The position numbers were made by a program, and so were the translations under genes. This document shows positions 24,094 to 32,976 of a stretch of 64,000 nt of DNA, one piece after another. This stretch comes from Spirosoma pollinicola (GTDB taxonomy: Bacteria; Bacteroidota; Bacteroidia; Cytophagales; Spirosomataceae): positions 7,245,014 through 7,309,013 of the forward strand of contig NZ_CP025096.1 in NCBI RefSeq assembly GCF_002831565.1. The letters are read 5' to 3'. Under the pieces are notes generated by a model. The model was not told where the DNA came from and made no database searches. It was given only the letters and a program-made list of their open reading frames with translations. Each line of letters opens with the position of its first letter. Position 1 is the stretch's first letter.

Positions 24094-25205
24094 AATAAGG
24101 GTAGTTTAACGACAAAAGTCCCATTTTCTTCACCAACCCAAACGGGCTGGGGCGTTAGCAGGCGATAGCGATTGGTAATATTCTGCAATCCAATGCGTGT
24201 TGAGGGTTCCAGATCGGGACGGGGATGAATGGGGTTAGTTACCCGCAGGTAATCGCCATCCAGTGAAATTCGCACCTGAAGCGGCTCTTCTTCCGACAGG
24301 CGATTGTGCTTTACGGCGTTTTCGAGCAGTAGCTGTAACGTCAGCGGGGCAATGGAATAGCGGTCGCGAGCCTCTTGAGATACCTCTATACTCACAAAAA
24401 GCTTGTCTTCGAAACGCAGGGTGAGCAGAAAGGTGTAAGCCGCAATGAAGTCGAGTTCGGTGCGCAGGCTTACCTGTTCATTATCTCTTTGTTCCAGAAT
24501 GTAGCGGTATGCTTTGGACAGTCGATTGATAAACTGCCCCGCCAGTTTGGTGTCGGTATCCACCAGAGACGAAAGAATACTAAGGCTGTTGAACAGAAAA
24601 TGAGGATTCACCTGGTTTTTCAGGGCGTCGAACTGGGCCTGTACGGCTTCTTTCTCCAGTCGCTCAGCCTGGAGCTGCAATTGCTGGATTCGCCGGGTCG
24701 AGCGCCGATTCGCCGTTAAATAGAAAGCGGCCAGCAACGCCATAACCGTCAGCCCATTATTCATACGTCGCCGTTGCCCCATATCGTTCGGTCGGGCATC
24801 GAACGGGTCATCGGAAGCGTGCCCCAATCGGGGAAATTCATGCTCAATTCTCCGCTCCGAACGTTGATGCAACTGGCCAAACAGGCCATTGAATAACAAG
24901 GCCAAACCGACCGCTACAACTACCGTAAGCAACTGCGTTGGTAGCTGTAGTTCGCCCGTGTCTGTCTGCCCGAACCGGCGCATCAGCCGCCCCTGAAGTT
25001 CATCCATCAGAAAAACCCAACCCAGCAACAGAACAAAAGTCAAAACCAGTTCTACGGCAAGAAAAGGCAAATTGTGGCCTACAACAACCCAGCTCAAAGG
25101 GCTTATGTTCACATACACACGAATAGGCCAGTAGATGGCCAGCACACTGAGTGCTAGTCGAACTTTCTGGCGAATGGTAAGGTAGTTGGCAGAAGGCGAG
25201 TCCAT
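24072..25205 (-). CDS. LytS-type sensor histidine kinase (system 1)
   Basis: The 377-residue protein starts at ATG 25205 (MDSPSANYLTIRQKVRLALS), chosen because it aligns with the start of the paralogue at 31070. About four hydrophobic segments fill residues 15-170. The His_kinase domain follows, with the phospho-acceptor in LKNQVNPHFLFNSLSILSSL, the N box in LLLENAVKHNRLSEE and the G region in RIGLQNITNRYRLLTPQP. The paralogue ends at KIPLLE, whereas this one ends KLPLL plus SERAKE encoded by repeat DNA. Signal unknown. Confidence 0.93.
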   Translation of the reverse strand: MDSPSANYLTIRQKVRLALSVLAIYWPIRVYVNISPLSWVVVGHNLPFLAVELVLTFVLLLGWVFLMDELQGRLMRRFGQTDTGELQLPTQLLTVVVAVGLALLFNGLFGQLHQRSERRIEHEFPRLGHASDDPFDARPNDMGQRRRMNNGLTVMALLAAFYLTANRRSTRRIQQLQLQAERLEKEAVQAQFDALKNQVNPHFLFNSLSILSSLVDTDTKLAGQFINRLSKAYRYILEQRDNEQVSLRTELDFIAAYTFLLTLRFEDKLFVSIEVSQEARDRYSIAPLTLQLLLENAVKHNRLSEEEPLQVRISLDGDYLRVTNPIHPRPDLEPSTRIGLQNITNRYRLLTPQPVWVGEENGTFVVKLPLLSERAKE

Positions 25206-25388
25206 TATCGGTAAAGCTACGGGCTTGAAACGAAACGTCGGCAAACCGGACCGATGCCAGTTTTGCAAGTCGTTTTAACAAAGCCAAAATTGCTCCATCC
25301 CGCTCACTTCCGAAACTAAATCGGACTGAGTGACGGAATCTGCCGGTCAGGTAAGGCAATTTGCAAGACGAGTGGGTGTATAAGACAA

Positions 25389-25446
25389 GACCGTCTCCTA
25401 AATTCCAGAAGACTGCACACAGCTATCAGGAGTTTAGGAGACGGTC
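25389..25446 (-). terminator. Hairpin downstream of the second TonB receptor gene
   Basis: Perfect 14-nt arms (25389-25402 and 25433-25446) around a 30-nt loop lie 23 nt past the receptor stop. Confidence 0.7.
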
Positions 25447-25468
25447 AAAGACAATCTATACAACTAAC

Positions 25469-28030
25469 CTAAAACCTGGGTTCCCAGATTAAATTCGTGT
25501 AATAAAACCCGCCAACGGCTGGTCCACCGATGAAGGTATAGTAGGGTTTATTCGCCAGATTCGTACCGCCAGCTTTTACTAAAAGACTCAACTTCGAAAT
25601 CCGATAACTTACCTGTGCATCCAGCGTGTTGATGGCCGAAACAGTACCTGAAGCCAATTCCGACTGCCACAAAAAGGCATCCTGATGCTTGTAGTTCACC
25701 GAGAAACCAAGACCATTCCACAGATTGCCATTCGAGACAGTCAGGTTCGTAATCCAGCGGGGCGTGTTAAAGGAGCTTTCCAGTCCATCGCCATAATCGG
25801 CGCGGTCGAGTTTGGCAAACGAGGCATTCCCCCCCACCGACCAGTTCTGGGTCAGGCTATATCGAAGGCCCAGACCAGCTCCGTAATTGTAGACTCGCGT
25901 TTGCGAATTCGTCCAGAGACGGTACCGATCCTGGGTTGTGGCTGACGAAAAATAGTAGGCCAGCGAATCCGGATTAGTGCCTTTTGCGATGTTCGCATTC
26001 ACCTGAGCAATGAAGTTTTTATAAGACGCGTAGTAAACATCGGCATCCACATAAAGGCGACTTCCGAAAAGCAACCCTTTGTAACCCAGCTCATAACTGT
26101 TCACCTGTTCGGGTTTCAGGTAAGTATAGGGACTCTTTTTTAGCAACCCTTTGTTTTTCTGGATAGCCTGATCGGTCGTGAGTTTGTTTGTGTTGACATC
26201 GGTGGTGATGGCTGCCTGAAAGGCATTGATTGAGGTGACCAGATAGGCGTTTTCATAAATCCCGTGCGACATGATCGGTAAGCCGCCAACCCGTTTTACA
26301 CCGCCCGAGTTGATATTGGTGAAGCCCTCAAACAGCGAGGGAAACCGATACCCATTCTGGTACGAAAGACGAATGTTATGCGCTTCGGCAGGCGAGTAAA
26401 CCATCGACAGCCGGGGATTCAGGCGTGCGTCGAAGTAGTAACTTTTGTCGAGTCGCAATGATCCGGCGACTTTGAGTTTGTCATCAAAAAACGTGCGACT
26501 TAGTTGAACGAAACCCCCTGTTTTGCCGTAAACAAGGTTTTTACCCTGCTCGGTGGGGTTGATGAAATAATTGCCGTCCGGAAAAACCACATACCGCCGG
26601 AAATCGAACCCAGCCTGGATGTTGAGACCAGTCTGCTGGCGAAACCGCTGCCAGAGCACCCGCGTTGGTTCGAATTGCCCTTCGGCATGGTACATCCAGG
26701 ACTGCACCCGCAGGGCCGCGCCAATGTCCCAGTTATTAATATCGCGCAGTTTCGCAATCAGGTCATTAAACGCAGGCGTTCCCGGAACCGGTCGACCTTT
26801 GTCGGCAATGGAGCGGGCATCGCGCAAGGCATCCGGCACACCCAAACCAGCCTTCGTGTCGGCGTTAAACTGGTTGCTAAACTCTGAAAACCACTGATTA
26901 TCGGTTTTAAATGACTTGTCGATATTTTCAGCCATAGACCGGATGTTATAGGAATCGCCCGTGTTTTCATGGCTTCGGTATGCCCGAATCTGTACCGAAG
27001 GCGTGGTTAAGGTGAGGCTGTGCTGGTCGAGCCGGTAATTCTCAAGCCGAAAGCGGTTGGTGCGTTGGTACACATTATTCAACGTAGCCCCTTGGTATGT
27101 ATAGGCAAGTTCGACCGTTGGCGAGAAGCGGTAGAGCAGCGAGATATCTCCCCGCAGGTTTTTCAGGCCATAATCGGTGGCCTCTGCTTCGTAGTAACCC
27201 GTTCGGCCAATGCTATACCGTTTGCCACCCAGTGTCAGGGTTCGACGGTTAGCGGCTTCGTTGCCATAGCCATTTACGGGGTCATAAGCCGGATTGTCAG
27301 CTCCGAACAAACCGAGCGACGCATTTCCATTCGGGTTAAGGTCATCGCGATTACCAGCTATCCAGTCATACCCTCGCTGATACACCAGGTTCACCTTAAA
27401 CGCAAAGCGGTTACCAAGTCGGTGGGCGTAACGAATACTGGTTTCGGAATACGCTTTGGCCGATACAGCCGCATCGCCAACATGGTTAATGCCTGTTTTT
27501 TGGCCGACACTCAATCCCTGCGAATCGAAGGGGTTACGCGTTAAAATATTGACCAGGCCGTTCAGCGCATTCATGCCATAAAGCGCCGAAGCAACTCCCG
27601 GCACCACTTCAACCTGCTGAATGTCGAGGTCAGAGGGAGCCAGGGCGTTGGCAATAGGTGCGCCAATATGTGGTGCCTGATTATCGCGCCCATCAACGAG
27701 TTGGACAAAGCGGACGTTGGTGGTGGCGGCAAACCCGCGGGTGTTATAAACTTTAAAACCCAAACTTGACGTGAGTAACTGAACTCCTTTTATGTTTTCG
27801 ATTGCGTCAAAATACGACGGCTGGGCTGAGAGCCGGATTCGCCGGGCATCGATCACCTCAATACTTACGGGCGATTTTAAGATACTTTCTGCCACTCTGG
27901 AAGCAGATATGACCACTTCACTGAGTTGAATCTTGCGGAGTGAATCGTTGGGTGTAATCGTACTGTCGGGCACAATACCCGCCTTTACCGTTGAACTCAC
28001 CAGGATTAACAAGAGGAAGATGTATTTCAT
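25469..28030 (-). CDS. TonB-dependent receptor
   Basis: The 853-residue protein has a signal peptide (MKYIFLLLILVSSTVKA), a short TonB-box-like region (IQLSEVVISASRV), a plug (YFDAIENIKGVQLL, VDGRDNQAPHIGAP, VEVVPGVASALYGMNALNG) and a barrel of about 22 strands ending LIWEPRF with a terminal Phe. It lacks the carboxypeptidase-like N-terminal domain of the other receptor. Substrate unknown; no SusD partner is adjacent. A 19-bp-arm hairpin ends 7 nt before its start codon. It diverges from the amidohydrolase-esterase pair. Confidence 0.9.
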   Translation of the reverse strand: MKYIFLLLILVSSTVKAGIVPDSTITPNDSLRKIQLSEVVISASRVAESILKSPVSIEVIDARRIRLSAQPSYFDAIENIKGVQLLTSSLGFKVYNTRGFAATTNVRFVQLVDGRDNQAPHIGAPIANALAPSDLDIQQVEVVPGVASALYGMNALNGLVNILTRNPFDSQGLSVGQKTGINHVGDAAVSAKAYSETSIRYAHRLGNRFAFKVNLVYQRGYDWIAGNRDDLNPNGNASLGLFGADNPAYDPVNGYGNEAANRRTLTLGGKRYSIGRTGYYEAEATDYGLKNLRGDISLLYRFSPTVELAYTYQGATLNNVYQRTNRFRLENYRLDQHSLTLTTPSVQIRAYRSHENTGDSYNIRSMAENIDKSFKTDNQWFSEFSNQFNADTKAGLGVPDALRDARSIADKGRPVPGTPAFNDLIAKLRDINNWDIGAALRVQSWMYHAEGQFEPTRVLWQRFRQQTGLNIQAGFDFRRYVVFPDGNYFINPTEQGKNLVYGKTGGFVQLSRTFFDDKLKVAGSLRLDKSYYFDARLNPRLSMVYSPAEAHNIRLSYQNGYRFPSLFEGFTNINSGGVKRVGGLPIMSHGIYENAYLVTSINAFQAAITTDVNTNKLTTDQAIQKNKGLLKKSPYTYLKPEQVNSYELGYKGLLFGSRLYVDADVYYASYKNFIAQVNANIAKGTNPDSLAYYFSSATTQDRYRLWTNSQTRVYNYGAGLGLRYSLTQNWSVGGNASFAKLDRADYGDGLESSFNTPRWITNLTVSNGNLWNGLGFSVNYKHQDAFLWQSELASGTVSAINTLDAQVSYRISKLSLLVKAGGTNLANKPYYTFIGGPAVGGFYYTNLIWEPRF

Positions 28031-28418
28031 AGAAGAGCGTTATTTCCCTGTAAATATAACGACTCGTTGTATTTACAGGGAAATAACGCCCAAATAATCA
28101 AGCATTGAATCAGTAAAATTTAGTGTATGATCAGTACGGGGCTTGTTTGAAGTCATGCGAAATGGTCTTGATTGCCAATAATTGGTTTTACTCTACTCAC
28201 TCCCAGCCCTAACTACCTTACTTTTTTTTCATTTTAGGAGTTAAAAATTAGATTTAACCCCTAAAACAGGTATTTCAACCGCGTAAATCTGGCCTTAGTC
28301 ATCTTTTTTTTACGTAACCGCCAACCGATTAAGAACTTACCGGACGGTATACCTACCAACGTTTATTAGTTGTGGCGACGCAACGCCTGTAATTCGTACG
28401 TTCTTATCCATTATTCCA
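28031..28418. promoter_or_regulatory. Divergent region between TonB receptor and amidohydrolase genes
   Basis: This 388-nt gene-free region holds a hairpin at 28038-28088 against the receptor start. It also holds a 35-nt near-palindrome at 28232-28266 (arms of 14 nt, one mismatch) about 150 nt before the amidohydrolase gene. No clear TAnnTTTG box was found. Confidence 0.5.
28038..28088 (-). promoter_or_regulatory. 5'-leader hairpin abutting the TonB receptor start codon
   Basis: Perfect 19-nt arms (28038-28056 and 28070-28088; CGTTATTTCCCTGTAAATA and its complement) around a 13-nt loop that can extend the pairing. On the minus strand the stem ends only 7 nt before ATG 28030, so it could mask the ribosome-binding region. 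Function is inferred. Confidence 0.6.
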
Positions 28419-29405
28419 ATGAAAACAAGACTATCGTTCCTTCTTTTTTTGCTGGTGGCCGCCCAGTCAATCGCACAAACGACGCCCCCCAAACGACCAC
28501 TTCCTATCATAGATGTGCACGTACACGCGATGAAAGTGAACCCCAGTTTTTCTATTGAGATGTGCCCCTGGTTTTTGAGAGATATGCCGGGTGGCGACCC
28601 CAATCAACAGATGCGGGCCTTCCTCAACACCGAATGTGTTGACCCCTTGCAACCGGCCAAATCCGATGCCGAAATGGAAGCCGCCGTGCTGGCAACCATG
28701 AAGCGGCTCAATATGACCATAATTGCGTATGGTGATCCCGGAATTTTACGGCGCTGGAAAAAAGCGGCTCCCGACCGGGTTATTGCCGGTATTGGCGTTA
28801 GCTCGCCCAAAGAAATGAGCGTAGAAGCCTTTAAAGATTCGCTGTCGTCCGGTTTTTATCAGGTAATGGGCGAAGTCGCCCCGCAATATCAGGGTCTTTC
28901 GCCAAGCGATTCGTCCCTCGATGCCTATTTTGCCGTGGCAGAAAAACTAAATGTTCCCGTCGGTATTCACATGGGTACGGGCGGCAACGGTATGGCCAAC
29001 ATTACCCAGGCCAAATACCGGGCCTCACTGGGTCGGCCATTTTTGCTTGAAGACATGCTGGCGCGGCATCCCAAAATAAAAATTTGGGTCATGCATGCTG
29101 GATATCCCATGATCGACGAAATGATTGCCCTGATGGGCGCGAATGCCTACGTATACGTCGATCTGGCTGGTTTTATCTGGAGCTATCCCCAGGCCGAAAT
29201 CAACGCTTATCTCCAACGGCTGGTACAGGCAGGCTTTGGCAAACGGATCATGTATGGCACCGATTTTATGGTTTGGCCCAAGTTGTTTGAAACCTCCCTC
29301 AGCGTGATCGAGAATGCGGATTATTTGTCATTCGATCAAAAGCGCGACATTTTATTCAATAATGCCGTACGCTTTTTCAAACTGGATGCCAGCAAGTTCA
29401 AGTAA
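28419..29405 (+). CDS. Secreted amidohydrolase_2-family metal hydrolase
   Basis: The 328-residue protein has a signal peptide (MKTRLSFLLFLLVAAQSIAQ), the metal-binding PIIDVHVHAM (HxH) near residue 35, GIHMGTG, MHAGYPMIDEM and GTDFMVWP (terminal Asp). This is the ACMSD-like amidohydrolase_2 layout. Substrate unknown. It precedes an esterase gene by 88 nt on the same strand. The pair lies between the two outward-facing LytTR systems and may be part of one glycan- or aromatic-ester-related locus (inference). Confidence 0.85.
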   Translation: MKTRLSFLLFLLVAAQSIAQTTPPKRPLPIIDVHVHAMKVNPSFSIEMCPWFLRDMPGGDPNQQMRAFLNTECVDPLQPAKSDAEMEAAVLATMKRLNMTIIAYGDPGILRRWKKAAPDRVIAGIGVSSPKEMSVEAFKDSLSSGFYQVMGEVAPQYQGLSPSDSSLDAYFAVAEKLNVPVGIHMGTGGNGMANITQAKYRASLGRPFLLEDMLARHPKIKIWVMHAGYPMIDEMIALMGANAYVYVDLAGFIWSYPQAEINAYLQRLVQAGFGKRIMYGTDFMVWPKLFETSLSVIENADYLSFDQKRDILFNNAVRFFKLDASKFK

Positions 29406-29493
29406 ACTCCAGAACATCCCCTGCTTTTCAAGCCGTTAGAACCGAACCGGCGAACTAGGTAATGAGTCTTCCTAAACCCTTTTTCCTATTCTT

Positions 29494-30654
29494 ATGAAAC
29501 CACCAATCCCAACCCGCAACTTTTTGCTGGGCCTATGCGCCACGCTCCTTTCAGCCAGTGTTATGGCGCAAATGCCCCAGCGGACACCCACGCCCAACGA
29601 CACGCTGAAATCCGTAAACGTGCTGAATGACAAGCGCGTACTGATTCAGATTTACGCGCCCAAAGCAAGCGAGGTAACCGTAGGGGGCGATTTCCTTTCG
29701 GACAATAAACCCCTCAGTCTGACGAAGAGCGATCAGGGGGTGTGGTCGGTGCTGACGCGCCCGTTGACACCCGATTATTATTCGTACACGTTGACCGTTG
29801 ATGGTGTGCGGACCATGGACCCTAAAAACCCGGTTGTCAAACAGGGCATCAGTAGTCTGGAAAACATGATGGTGGTGCCGGGTCCCGAAACGGCCTTTGA
29901 AGATAATAAGGCGGTGCCGCATGGCGAAGTTCGGGAAGTCTGGTACTCGTCTGGCAGCCTGAATATGATGCGCCGGATGCACGTGTATACCCCACCGGGT
30001 TACGAAAAAGGTGCCACCAAATACCCGGTCTTTTATTTGCTGCACGGCGGAGGGGATGACGACTCCGGTTGGAACACCATCGGACGGTCAGGTTTCATTC
30101 TGGATAATCTGCTTGCTGCCGGTAAAACAAAACCCATGATCGTGGTCATGCCCAATGGCAGCATGCCATTGCCACCTCAAACCGGTATGCCCAATTCAGA
30201 AACGATGAACCGACTGCGAGACATGTTCACCGTCGAACTATTAAAAGATATCATGCCGACCGTCGAGAAAACATACCGCACCCTGCCAAACTCAGAAAAC
30301 CGGGCCATTGCTGGTCTGTCGATGGGCGGTTTTCAAACCCTAGACGTTACCCTGACGCACCCCGAATTATTCAACTACGTTGGTGTATTTAGTTCGGGCT
30401 TTTTTGGCGCTGCGGCCGATGAAGCCGATACAAAGTATGCCAAAGCACTAAATGACCCGTCGTTTAATAAAGGCAAAAAATTATTCTGGGTGGGTATCGG
30501 CAAGGACGATTTTGTGATGGAATCCAACAAGAAAACGCTGGCTCTCCTCGACAAACACAATATCAAATACCAGTATAAAGAAAGCTCCGGCGGCCACACC
30601 TGGGTTAACTGGCGGCAATACCTCAATGAATACACCCCAATGCTGTTCAAGTAA
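29494..30654 (+). CDS. Secreted esterase D/CE1-type hydrolase with N-terminal CBM48-like domain
   Basis: The 386-residue protein has a signal peptide ending ASVMA/Q. An early immunoglobulin-like E-set (residues about 45-125; VTVGGDFLSDNKPLSL) resembles CBM48 in enterochelin-esterase-like proteins. The alpha/beta-hydrolase domain has HVYTPPGYE, VFYLLHGGGDDDSGW, nucleophile GLSMGG, Asp in GIGKDDFVM and His in SGGHTWVNW. Family members include feruloyl and acetyl-xylan esterases. The downstream hairpin at 30692-30732 ends the amidohydrolase-esterase unit. Confidence 0.88.
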   Translation: MKPPIPTRNFLLGLCATLLSASVMAQMPQRTPTPNDTLKSVNVLNDKRVLIQIYAPKASEVTVGGDFLSDNKPLSLTKSDQGVWSVLTRPLTPDYYSYTLTVDGVRTMDPKNPVVKQGISSLENMMVVPGPETAFEDNKAVPHGEVREVWYSSGSLNMMRRMHVYTPPGYEKGATKYPVFYLLHGGGDDDSGWNTIGRSGFILDNLLAAGKTKPMIVVMPNGSMPLPPQTGMPNSETMNRLRDMFTVELLKDIMPTVEKTYRTLPNSENRAIAGLSMGGFQTLDVTLTHPELFNYVGVFSSGFFGAAADEADTKYAKALNDPSFNKGKKLFWVGIGKDDFVMESNKKTLALLDKHNIKYQYKESSGGHTWVNWRQYLNEYTPMLFK

Positions 30655-30691
30655 GGGATGCCCTTTCGCAACCCACTAAGTACATATTAAT

Positions 30692-30732
30692 AAGCCAACC
30701 GACCGGAATAGTTAATTCCGGCCGGTTGGCTT
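30692..30732 (+). terminator. Hairpin after the esterase gene
   Basis: The 17-nt arms (30692-30708 and 30716-30732), GCCAACCG/CGGTTGGC, have one mismatch and a 7-nt loop, 38 nt after the stop codon. Confidence 0.75.
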
Positions 30733-30739
30733 GTATGTA

Positions 30740-30840
30740 AATGGACGATGTAAAATTGATAATGTAAAATTTAAAAAAACTGGCTATCAGCAATTTACTA
30801 TTCGATATCCATTATCAATTTTTCATTGTTCATTTACTTA
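30740..30840. repeat. A/T-rich tandem-word inverted repeat
   Basis: GATGTAAAATTGATAATG words face CATTATCAATTTTTCATTG words; the right arm reads in sevens (CATTATC, AATTTTT, CATTGTT, CATTTAC). Same layout as the other tandem-word hairpins. Confidence 0.6.
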
Positions 30841-30865
30841 AACGCTCAGGGCTTTCTTATAAAAA

Positions 30866-31009
30866 AAAAATGGATCCGCACGGGCGGCCCCGACGGATGA
30901 TACAGATTAAACAGATTTTCACAGATAAAATCTACAAGTAGCGGTTTGATCCGTGAAAATCTGTTTAATCTGTATCATCCGTCGGGGCCGCCCGTGCGGA
31001 TCCATTTTT
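30866..31009. repeat. Long perfect inverted repeat (57-bp arms)
   Basis: Arms 30866-30922 and 30953-31009 are perfectly complementary around a 30-nt loop. The ends read AAAAATGGATCCGCACGG; inner parts contain ATTAAACAGATTTTCAC, a word I associate with dispersed intergenic repeats in this phylum (from memory). It occupies the 415-nt gap between the esterase and the second kinase gene, with the two elements listed just before. No gene was seen in that gap. Confidence 0.9.
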
Positions 31010-31069
31010 AGTCATTAGCGGGTGAATCTAATTTTTATAAGTAAGCCCTGCTTAAACGCTTTATCATAA

Positions 31070-32191
31070 ATGGCAAAAACCGCAGGCGACAACCTGACGA
31101 ATCGGCAACGGTGGCAACTGGCAACAACCGTTTTTGCCATTTACTGGCCCATCCGACTGTATGTTGCCGTCAACCAATTTTCGCTGGCTTTGATTGGAAA
31201 GGTATGGCCCTTCTGGATCATGGAAATTGTGGTGACAATTCTTTTTTTCGGTTTGTGGCTCACCGTAATCGACTGGTTTCAGCAGCGCATTTTCCGGCTG
31301 TTCCATAAAGGCTTTCTCATTGAATTCGATTTGCCCGCTCAACTGGCTACTTTGCTTCTGGCTGGTGGATTAGCCGTTTTATTTAATATGGGTTTCTATC
31401 GCTTATGGATGGAAATGGCCCAATTGACGCCCATACGAGAGTCAACAGCGGTACATTCGCCGGTTGACCTTCGCCGATCCAATCGATTTACGGACGGAGG
31501 TCAGCACCAGAAATTTGACAATGGACTGACCATCATGGCCATGTTAGCTGCCTTTTACCTGGCCGCTAACCGAAGGGGATACAAGCAGTTGGAAGATATC
31601 CGTTTCAAGGCGGAACAACTGAAGCAGGAAGCCGCGCAGGCTCAATTTGTTGCTTTGAAAAATCAGGTTAACCCTCATTTCTTGTTCAACAGCTTCAGTA
31701 TTCTCTCCTCACTCATTGCAGTTAATCCTAAACTCTCCGTTCAATTTGTAGGCCAGTTGGCAAAATCGTACCGCTATGTTTTAGAGCAGCATGAGGCCCA
31801 TTGTGTTAAGCTTCAGCAGGAATTAGACTTTATGAAAGCTTATACTTTTTTGCTGCACATTCGCTTTGGCGATAAGTTTCAGGTCACGACAACTATTCCG
31901 CAGGAACAAGCGAACCGCTACAGCATTGCGCCATTGACACTTCAGTTATTAATTGAGAACGCCGTAAAACACAACCAAATGTCGAGCGAGGCTCCCCTAC
32001 TCGTCACTATTGATATTGAGCAGGATTGCTTACGTATCCGTAATTTGATACGCCTTCGGCGCAACTCTGAAGCCTCCACGGGACTGGGTTTGAAAAATAT
32101 TATCAAACGCTACCAATTACTGACAGATCGCCCTATCTTGATCGAAGATAAGGCGGATGTGTTTATGGTAAAAATCCCCCTACTCGAATGA
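31070..32191 (+). CDS. LytS-type sensor histidine kinase (system 2)
   Basis: The 373-residue paralogue of the kinase at 24072-25205 has the same N-terminal pattern (FAIYWPIRLYV versus LAIYWPIRVYV), about four membrane segments, phospho-acceptor segment LKNQVNPHFLFNSFSILSSL, N box LLIENAVKHNQMSSE and TGLGLKNIIKRYQLL. Its stop overlaps the regulator start as ATGA (32188-32191), implying coupled translation. It is oriented outward with respect to system 1. Signal unknown. Confidence 0.93.
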   Translation: MAKTAGDNLTNRQRWQLATTVFAIYWPIRLYVAVNQFSLALIGKVWPFWIMEIVVTILFFGLWLTVIDWFQQRIFRLFHKGFLIEFDLPAQLATLLLAGGLAVLFNMGFYRLWMEMAQLTPIRESTAVHSPVDLRRSNRFTDGGQHQKFDNGLTIMAMLAAFYLAANRRGYKQLEDIRFKAEQLKQEAAQAQFVALKNQVNPHFLFNSFSILSSLIAVNPKLSVQFVGQLAKSYRYVLEQHEAHCVKLQQELDFMKAYTFLLHIRFGDKFQVTTTIPQEQANRYSIAPLTLQLLIENAVKHNQMSSEAPLLVTIDIEQDCLRIRNLIRLRRNSEASTGLGLKNIIKRYQLLTDRPILIEDKADVFMVKIPLLE

Positions 32192-32958
32192 ATGTAGTTA
32201 TCATTGAAGACGAACCCTTATCGGCACAGGGCCTGGAACTACTCCTGCATGAGTATGATCCCCGGATACATGTACTCGCCAAACTATCGTCGGTGAGTAA
32301 GTCGATTGAGTGGTTCAAAGCCCCGCAAGCCCTTCAGCCTGACCTGATTTTTCTCGACATTCACCTGGAAGATGACCTGGGATTCAGCCTTATCAACGAA
32401 CTGAGCTTAACCATTCCCATCATTTTCACAACGGCATTTGATCAGTACGCTTTACAGGCGTTCAAGGCGAACAGTATCGACTATCTCCTAAAACCCATTC
32501 AATTTGATGAACTGGCTACCGCTATCGACAAGTTTAAGTTGGTTCGGCAGGCTCCCTCACCGACCGGACTGGATACAACGGTCCTGAATCAACTGATAAA
32601 AAAATTAAGCTCCCCTACCTACCGCGACCGGTTTCTAATGAGTATTGGGCCTAAACTGCGGAGCATTCGAACCGACGAGATTGCTTATTTCTTTTTTGAA
32701 GCGAAAGCTACCTTTTTATCACCCCATATAGGCATACCGGTGCCGATAGACTATAGTTTGGATCGATTAGGGCAACTGGTTGATCCCGACCGTTTTTTCC
32801 GTGTCAATCGCTCGTTTCTGGTTAGCGAGTCGGCGATAAAGTCTGTTTATGCCTACTCGGGCAGTAAACTAAAAGTGGAATTGACTCCTCAGCCCCGTCA
32901 GGAAGTATTTGTCAGCGTTGAACGGGTCACCAGTTTTAAAGAGTGGATGGGTAAATAG
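32188..32958 (+). CDS. LytTR-family response regulator (system 2)
   Basis: The 256-residue protein has a receiver (phospho-Asp in LIFLDIHLEDDLG, Lys in YLLKPIQFDEL) and a LytTR output domain (FFRVNRSFLVSESAIKSVYA, YSGSKLKVEL). It is the same length as its system 1 paralogue and similar throughout. It is coupled to the kinase by an ATGA overlap. It converges on an AraC-family gene 18 nt away, with no obvious terminator between. Confidence 0.95.
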   Translation: MNVVIIEDEPLSAQGLELLLHEYDPRIHVLAKLSSVSKSIEWFKAPQALQPDLIFLDIHLEDDLGFSLINELSLTIPIIFTTAFDQYALQAFKANSIDYLLKPIQFDELATAIDKFKLVRQAPSPTGLDTTVLNQLIKKLSSPTYRDRFLMSIGPKLRSIRTDEIAYFFFEAKATFLSPHIGIPVPIDYSLDRLGQLVDPDRFFRVNRSFLVSESAIKSVYAYSGSKLKVELTPQPRQEVFVSVERVTSFKEWMGK

Positions 32959-32976
32959 CCGGTTCAACAGCAGAAC

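Noticed and set aside
27020-27544. 174-codon plus-strand frame inside the TonB receptor gene
   Set aside because: The receptor frame carries clear plug and barrel motifs; the antisense frame has none.
30866-31009. Long palindrome as the end of an insertion sequence
   Set aside because: No transposase frame or fragment lies beside it and both arms are contiguous with one loop; a non-autonomous element remains possible.
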